Assembly: GCA_951813255.1 (NCBI GenBank)
Contig: OX638353.1
Coordinates: 1,178,001-1,242,000 of the forward strand
Source: an uncultured Dehalococcoidia bacterium
Lineage (GTDB): Bacteria; Chloroflexota; Dehalococcoidia; Lucifugimonadales; JAAXIE01
DNA: 64,000 bases
Direction of reading: 5' to 3'
The translations under genes were made by a program, and so were the position numbers. Below, piece after piece: positions 59,287-64,000 of the stretch. Position 1 is the stretch's first letter. Every line of letters begins with the position of its first letter. A model generated the notes under the pieces. The model saw nothing but the letters and a program-made list of their open reading frames with translations. It was not told the DNA's origin and ran no database searches.

Positions 59287-60561
59287 CTAGGCCCCGTGGC
59301 CATTGCCCATGATCTTGGACCACGCGCGCCATACTGCCCGCTGCGGTACCTCGTCCGTGCGGTCTCCCACGGTCTCTCCGTCGGGCCGTCGCTCCTCGCG
59401 CATCAGCCCACGGGACAGATGCAGCCAGTCCAGCTTGTTAGCCGCCAGCCCGCTCTGGACCCGGGAGTATATCTCGGCATCGTCGGTATTCACCGCGCCC
59501 GACACGAATGAGCCGGAAGATACGGATATGTCTTGGGCAATGCGACGGAAAATGGCCTTGTTCACCGGGTCCGGCACATCCTCCAGCTCCACGGGGTACT
59601 CGTAGATAATTGTGCGGTCCACGGCCACCGGCTGTATCACGCGGAACTTGAACTCCATCAGATGCAGGTTGGGGAACAGGGCAATGTGGCGCCGCATGTA
59701 TAGCTGCTCCGCCTTGTCCTTCCCATATGTGTCCCGCAGCAGGTCCAGGTGCCTGTCAAACTCCTCGCCAACTTCTGGTGGCACATCGTTCCGCTCCGCC
59801 TCCAGCAGTCCATGCCCTTGAGGGAAACCACGGGTGCAACCGGGCCAGCCCACCGTGCGCCCGCGGGAACCGTACTCCTCAATGGTCTGCAGCGCCGATT
59901 CGTGGACGTATCGCGCATGCCAGCCATCGGTGGAATTCTCTATCTGGCACTTCCAGTTGGCGGGGAAGTAGGCCCGGTACGGCTTGCCCAAGCGGACACG
60001 CCCTACCGGGGAATGGTCGAACCAGTAGTCGATGTAAGTCTTCAGGGCGCCCAGGTGGTTCTCCAGTGTGGGAACGTTTTCGTTGAAGCTGGCAAAAATC
60101 ATGCCCCGGTACGTCTCCACCTTGGGGGCCATCACCAGACCGCCGATTCCCTCTTCCCAACCTTCTGGATATCCGTCGCGGTCAGCCACTCCCACCACTG
60201 CGCCGTCGTTCCGATACACCCAACTGTGGTAGGGACACCGGAAAAAGCGCGAGTTCCCCCGCTCATCGCGACACACCGAGGCGCCACGATGCCGGCAGAT
60301 GTTCAGCAGCACATGCACCTGGTTCTCGGAACTGCGTGTCACGATTACCGGCATGCGTCCTATCGCCGATGTACGGTAGTCGCCCGGCTGCGCAATTTCG
60401 CTCTCATGGGCCACGTACACCCAGTTGTTCTCGAAGATGTTGCGCATCTCCATCTCGAACACATCCGGGTCACTGTAAGCGCGGGTATGCACTCTGAAGT
60501 TGTTGCTTTCCTCCGACACCAGGTGATCGTACGCGGTACCCATGTGGGCGTCTGAAATCAT
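59287..60561 (-). CDS. ring-hydroxylating dioxygenase, alpha subunit
   Basis: 424 aa. CRHRGASVCRDERGN with FFRCPYHSW gives the Rieske C-x-H, C-x2-H set; iron site in NSTDGWHARYVHESAL. Pattern of the benzoate/toluate/anthranilate alpha type. Followed 3 bp later by its beta gene, then a small gene, so alpha-beta-small form one operon. GGAGG is 8 nt before the ATG (60561). Ferredoxin/reductase missing here as for all Rieske genes in the window. Confidence 0.93.
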   Translation of the reverse strand: MISDAHMGTAYDHLVSEESNNFRVHTRAYSDPDVFEMEMRNIFENNWVYVAHESEIAQPGDYRTSAIGRMPVIVTRSSENQVHVLLNICRHRGASVCRDERGNSRFFRCPYHSWVYRNDGAVVGVADRDGYPEGWEEGIGGLVMAPKVETYRGMIFASFNENVPTLENHLGALKTYIDYWFDHSPVGRVRLGKPYRAYFPANWKCQIENSTDGWHARYVHESALQTIEEYGSRGRTVGWPGCTRGFPQGHGLLEAERNDVPPEVGEEFDRHLDLLRDTYGKDKAEQLYMRRHIALFPNLHLMEFKFRVIQPVAVDRTIIYEYPVELEDVPDPVNKAIFRRIAQDISVSSGSFVSGAVNTDDAEIYSRVQSGLAANKLDWLHLSRGLMREERRPDGETVGDRTDEVPQRAVWRAWSKIMGNGHGA

Positions 60562-60642
60562 GCATGGCCTCCGAAGGCGTGACTTGCCAGCGACGATACT
60601 TGCGTCCAGCGAGCCATGTCAAGCAAGGGGAGACTTCGGCCC

Positions 60643-61983
60643 CTAGTCCACCTGACCGGATACCTCAGCCTCTGCAGCCTCGCGCCGCTTCCGCAGACGC
60701 TCCTCTTCCTCCGGTGGCCGTACATTCCGGAACATGGCATACAGGGCTAGGTCGTACCCAATCTTCATGAGGGCCGAACCAACCAGCGGAGTCCACGCTG
60801 CCATAACGTTCCACATGGCCGTGGTTACCGTCGGTCCAACGGCTCCAGCCGCGCTCCTGCCCACTAGGTGAATGCTGGCCATTGCCACCCGTTCTTCCGG
60901 TTTGATCACTGCCATGGTGTAGGACTCCTTGGTTGGAACGTCCATTTGGCCCAGAAAGGCACGGCATTGCCAGAACACTATCGCCAACGCCGCCGTGGGC
61001 GCAAAGGCTGCGGCCAGCAGGAACAGACTCGACGGGATGTGCGTGAATACCATCGTATTCAGCAGCCCAATCCTGTTTGCGATCTTGGCCGCTAACCACA
61101 GGGAGCATGCCGTCAGGAGATGCGACAACGAAAACACCAGCGCCAGGGATTCCAGCGTCAACCCGAACTTCGTGTGGAACCAGTAGGCAACCAGGCTTTG
61201 GATCAGCATGGAAGTCGTGAATGTGTCCAAGCTATACAGCCCGGTTAGCGTGAATATCCTGCGCCGTGAGGGCAGCTTTAGTGGGTTCTGCCACTGCTGG
61301 TTGGTGGAGGCCCCTTCTACATTCGAGGAGACCAAGGCGTACAACGTGGCCCCGGCAACCTGACATACCGCAAAGACCAGAAACATCATCTTGAAAGACG
61401 GCAACACCGACAGACCGAAGGCATCCTGGAACAGCACCGGGAGCCCGGCAGCCAATGCCCCTAGAAAGGTGCCGGTCCTGGCGACGATGGTATAGATAGC
61501 GAAAATATCGGTGCGCCTCTCGGCAGGCCCGGTGTCCGGGAGAATAGCCACCTCCAGAGGTTGTGCCGGGCTCTCTCCCGCACTTCCACCTCCCGACAGG
61601 CTTCCTACAAAGCCGATGATCATTAGAGGAATGAAGGTCTCGGCCCAGTACATCGCCAGCCCACAGCCAGCCGCCAGTAGGGAGAAGATAATCAGGAAAC
61701 GCCTTCGCCCCACCCTCTCGCTCAACAGCCCCACCACAACAGCAAAGGACGAGATGCCGAGAATCCCTGCGGTCAGGACCGCCCCGATCTCAACAAGACC
61801 GAAGCCCAATTCCTCCAGATAGAGCGCCATGATGATGGAAATAAAGCTCTGGGAGAAAGTCCGGGCTCCACGGGCAGAGGTTATCAGCCAGGCATCACGA
61901 CTCATCCACGACAACGACCCATGGAGCCGGGCAATCATGGCAGGACGATGATCCGGACGGTCATCACAAGCTGACGTTAGCAT
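60643..61983 (-). CDS. MFS transporter
   Basis: 446 aa, twelve predicted membrane segments. Motif between TM2 and 3: LSERVGRRRFLIIFSL. Polar C-terminal tail EEEERLRKRREAAEAEVSG. Family assignment is general MFS (drug or acid transporter). It lies directly upstream of the dioxygenase alpha gene on the same strand (about 80 bp), suggesting it imports the substrate of that enzyme (inference). Start may be a later Met in the first 25 residues. Confidence 0.85.
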   Translation of the reverse strand: MLTSACDDRPDHRPAMIARLHGSLSWMSRDAWLITSARGARTFSQSFISIIMALYLEELGFGLVEIGAVLTAGILGISSFAVVVGLLSERVGRRRFLIIFSLLAAGCGLAMYWAETFIPLMIIGFVGSLSGGGSAGESPAQPLEVAILPDTGPAERRTDIFAIYTIVARTGTFLGALAAGLPVLFQDAFGLSVLPSFKMMFLVFAVCQVAGATLYALVSSNVEGASTNQQWQNPLKLPSRRRIFTLTGLYSLDTFTTSMLIQSLVAYWFHTKFGLTLESLALVFSLSHLLTACSLWLAAKIANRIGLLNTMVFTHIPSSLFLLAAAFAPTAALAIVFWQCRAFLGQMDVPTKESYTMAVIKPEERVAMASIHLVGRSAAGAVGPTVTTAMWNVMAAWTPLVGSALMKIGYDLALYAMFRNVRPPEEEERLRKRREAAEAEVSGQVD

Positions 61984-62125
61984 CGCCCCCGAGCCTTGGT
62001 CAACGCGCGACAGTCACAGTGGTGAAGCCAGCCGGACCCGTCTGTCCTAACTCACCTTGACCCCTCCCATACCCATTGATACGATGCGCCCACCTAGAGC
62101 CCACACCGCAAGGAGGGCGCACTCC

Positions 62126-63463
62126 ATGGCGATCCACCCCGGGACCTCTGCCACGGGCAATCTGGTCGACCTTTCCCAAGGCACCATCAGCCGCGAGGTT
62201 TTCGTCAACAGCTCCATTTACCAGCAGGAACAGGAGCAGGTTTTCGCCCGGAGCTGGCTGTTCGTGGGCCACGAGAGCCAGATACCCTCGCCCGGTGACT
62301 ACTTCGTCTCATCCATGGGCGAAGAGTCTGTGATAATGTGCCGCGACCGTCAGGGTCAGATACACGTTTTCCTCAACACCTGCATGCACCGCGGCATGAA
62401 GGTCTGCCGCTACGACGAGGGCAACACCGCCGTCTTCACCTGCCCCTACCACGGTTGGAGCTACGCCACCGACGGCCAACTCGTCGGCGTCCCCTACTTC
62501 AAAGAGGCCTACCGCGAGCAACTCGACAAGTCCCAGTGGGGCCTGATTGAAGTCCCGCAATTGGCCAACTACAAAGGCACCATCTGGGCCAACTGGGACG
62601 CCTCAGCCCCCAGCCTCACCAGCTACCTCGGCGACATGAAGACCTACCTCGACACCGCTTTGGACGCCCGTGACGGCAGCGAGGGCGGCGCCGAAGTCCT
62701 GATGGGCATCCAGAAGTGGATCATACCCAGCAACTGGAAGTTCGCAGCCGAGAACTTCTCCGGCGACGCCTATCACAACATCAGCCACCGCTCCGTCGAC
62801 ATGGTCGGCATCGGCCCCAGCGGCCGCAACCGCCGCGACACCGACGAACGTGACACCGCCTTCCGCATCTGCACCGCAGTACCGGAAGGCGGCCACGGCG
62901 CCCTGTCCTACTGGCAGGCCGAGGACATCCCCTATTCCTCCAGCTACCAGAACCATCCCATTGTCGATGAATACTTCCGTCACTGCTACGAGGAGCGCAA
63001 GCGCCGCATGGGCAAGGATGCCGGACTGCTGGGAAGCGTGGGAACGGTCTTCCCCAACGCCTCCTATCTGGCTCGTCAACCCCGTTCCATCGCCGTCTGG
63101 CATCCCCGGGGAGCCATGAAAACCGAGGCTTGGCGCTGGTTCCTGGTCGACAAGGGCGCCCCCAACGAGGTCAAGGAAATCCTCCGCCATTACTATATGC
63201 GCTACTCCGGCCCCGCGGGCATGACCGAGCAGGACGACATGGAGAACTGGAACTATGCCTCCGCGGCCAGCAAGGGTGTCATCGCCCGGCGCTACCCCTA
63301 CAACTACCAGATGGGCATGGGTCACGAAGGTTCCGACGTTCCCCTCCCCGGCCTAATCACTCCCAACATCACCGAGCAGAACCAGCGCAACTTCTACAAG
63401 CGCTGGGCCGAATACATGGATGCCGATAACTGGGAGGATCTGCTGACTCCCCATGGCAAATAG
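62126..63463 (+). CDS. Rieske non-heme iron oxygenase, alpha subunit
   Basis: 445 aa. Rieske set in CMHRGMKVCRYDEGN and FTCPYHGW; iron site NFSGDAYHNISHRSV. AAGGAGG precedes the ATG at 62126. No beta subunit. Divergent from the MFS gene, next to a 3-hydroxyisobutyrate-dehydrogenase-like gene. Fourth alpha subunit of the window; like 1201-2505 it stands without beta. Confidence 0.9.
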   Translation: MAIHPGTSATGNLVDLSQGTISREVFVNSSIYQQEQEQVFARSWLFVGHESQIPSPGDYFVSSMGEESVIMCRDRQGQIHVFLNTCMHRGMKVCRYDEGNTAVFTCPYHGWSYATDGQLVGVPYFKEAYREQLDKSQWGLIEVPQLANYKGTIWANWDASAPSLTSYLGDMKTYLDTALDARDGSEGGAEVLMGIQKWIIPSNWKFAAENFSGDAYHNISHRSVDMVGIGPSGRNRRDTDERDTAFRICTAVPEGGHGALSYWQAEDIPYSSSYQNHPIVDEYFRHCYEERKRRMGKDAGLLGSVGTVFPNASYLARQPRSIAVWHPRGAMKTEAWRWFLVDKGAPNEVKEILRHYYMRYSGPAGMTEQDDMENWNYASAASKGVIARRYPYNYQMGMGHEGSDVPLPGLITPNITEQNQRNFYKRWAEYMDADNWEDLLTPHGK

Positions 63464-63512
63464 CGGCGGGCCCAATCATCACCCCTCAATTAGCATCTAA
63501 AGGAGCCTCTCC

Positions 63513-64000
63513 ATGCGCGTAGGATTTGTCGGAACCGGCACCATGGGCCACCCCATGGCTGGCTGCCTCCTCGACGCCGGCCACGAACTCACCGTCAACG
63601 ACCTCCGCCGCGAGGCCACCACCGACCTCTGCGAGCGTGGCGCCAACTGGGCTGACACCGCGCGAGAGGTCGCCCAAGCCTGCGAGGTTGTCTTCACCTC
63701 CCTGCCCGGCCCTTATGAGATGGAGAAGGTGGCCCTCGACCCCGACAACGGCATCCTAGCAGGCTTGGCCCCCGGCACCGCCTACTTCGACATGACCACC
63801 AACTCCCCTGGCGTCGTACAGCGCGTGGCCGAGGCCTTCCAAGCCAAGGGCGTCGACCTCATGGACGCCCCCGTCAGCCAGCGCCCCCCCAACATGACCA
63901 TCATGGCCGCCGGTCGCCGTGAGACCTATGACAAATACAAGCCCGTACTGGATGCCATGGGACGCAACGTCTTCTACGTGGGCGAGAGCACCAAGGGCTG
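63513..64000 (+). CDS. 3-hydroxyisobutyrate dehydrogenase family protein (3' end outside window)
   Basis: Open to the window end (162 codons). N-terminal Rossmann motif MRVGFVGTGTMGHPMAGCLLDAGHELTVND, then DAPVSQRPPNMTIMAAGRRETYDKYKPVL, typical of beta-hydroxyacid dehydrogenases (HIBADH, GarR, GLYR). AAAGGAG precedes the ATG. The catalytic Lys region lies beyond the window. Usually the substrate-binding Ser/Gly motif is DAPVSGG; here it is DAPVSQR, so substrate is atypical. Confidence 0.87.
   Translation, partial: MRVGFVGTGTMGHPMAGCLLDAGHELTVNDLRREATTDLCERGANWADTAREVAQACEVVFTSLPGPYEMEKVALDPDNGILAGLAPGTAYFDMTTNSPGVVQRVAEAFQAKGVDLMDAPVSQRPPNMTIMAAGRRETYDKYKPVLDAMGRNVFYVGESTKG

Noticed and set aside
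1..64000. tRNA, rRNA or tRNA-Sec genes
   Set aside because: No cloverleaf-like sequence noticed by eye in the gene-free stretches; a covariance-model search would be decisive.

Overview
The window looks like one accessory-rich contig from an uncultured, fairly GC-rich bacterium. The best fit I can infer is a Chloroflexota lineage of the Dehalococcoidia/SAR202 type. The grounds are the stacking of paralogous Rieske dioxygenases (four alpha, two beta subunits), luciferase-like flavin/F420 oxidoreductases (four), class III CoA-transferases (two), amidohydrolases (three) and ferredoxin-linked 2-oxoacid oxidoreductases (two clusters), plus RCC1-like lipoproteins and Gly-rich lipoboxes. No rRNA or tRNA gene was seen, so the taxonomic call is inference from gene content only.

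Layout. 1-5 kb: amidohydrolase, Rieske alpha, CoA-transferase, arylsulfotransferase-like protein. 5-10.7 kb: housekeeping island (dnaN with a clear promoter, cupredoxin lipoprotein behind a large inverted repeat, HTH protein, membrane protein, AIR-synthase-like protein, threonine-dehydratase-like protein). 10.8-15.2 kb: 2-oxoacid:ferredoxin oxidoreductase operon led by a FadR-type regulator with a perfect palindromic operator. 15.3-19.4 kb: low gene density, with an orphan antitoxin, a 14-repeat RCC1-like lipoprotein, REP-like palindromes and an unusual hairpin family. 19.4-30.6 kb: LLM oxidoreductase, CoA-transferase, HicAB coupled to an amidase, acyl-CoA ligase, second 2-oxoacid oxidoreductase operon, DEAD-box helicase. 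30.6-38.7 kb: a selenoprotein reductase cluster (LLM enzyme, grdB, grdE, grdA, grdC, prdB-like gene, zeta-like kinase). 38.8-46.6 kb: amidohydrolase, SDR, and a complete Liv-type ABC transporter operon ending in an Asp/Glu racemase-like gene. 46.6-64 kb: two alpha/beta Rieske dioxygenase pairs, a BphB-like dihydrodiol dehydrogenase with an adjacent broken copy, two LLM oxidoreductases, VapBC, two HbpS/GlcG-like proteins, Mrr, an amidohydrolase, an MFS transporter, a fourth Rieske alpha and a truncated 3-hydroxyisobutyrate-dehydrogenase-like gene.

The most striking content is at 31.7-37.9 kb. Three genes of the glycine/proline reductase type (grdA, grdB and a prdB-like gene) each carry an in-frame TGA exactly where selenocysteine is expected, and each TGA is followed 18-22 nt later by the apical loop of a bacterial-SECIS-like hairpin whose first or second loop base is G. 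Read naively these genes look broken; read as selenoproteins they are full length. The cluster lacks GrdD and thioredoxin genes, its GrdB has Ser in place of both downstream cysteines of the usual Sec motif, and it lies in a genome segment otherwise full of oxygenases. A second unexplained signal is a family of intergenic inverted repeats whose arms differ from locus to locus while the sequence between them, including a CAGCTACGA core, is conserved.

Together the genes suggest a heterotroph that activates aromatic or cyclic substrates with oxygenases and flavin enzymes, moves acids through CoA esters, imports amino-acid-like solutes, and keeps a ferredoxin- and selenium-based reductive branch.
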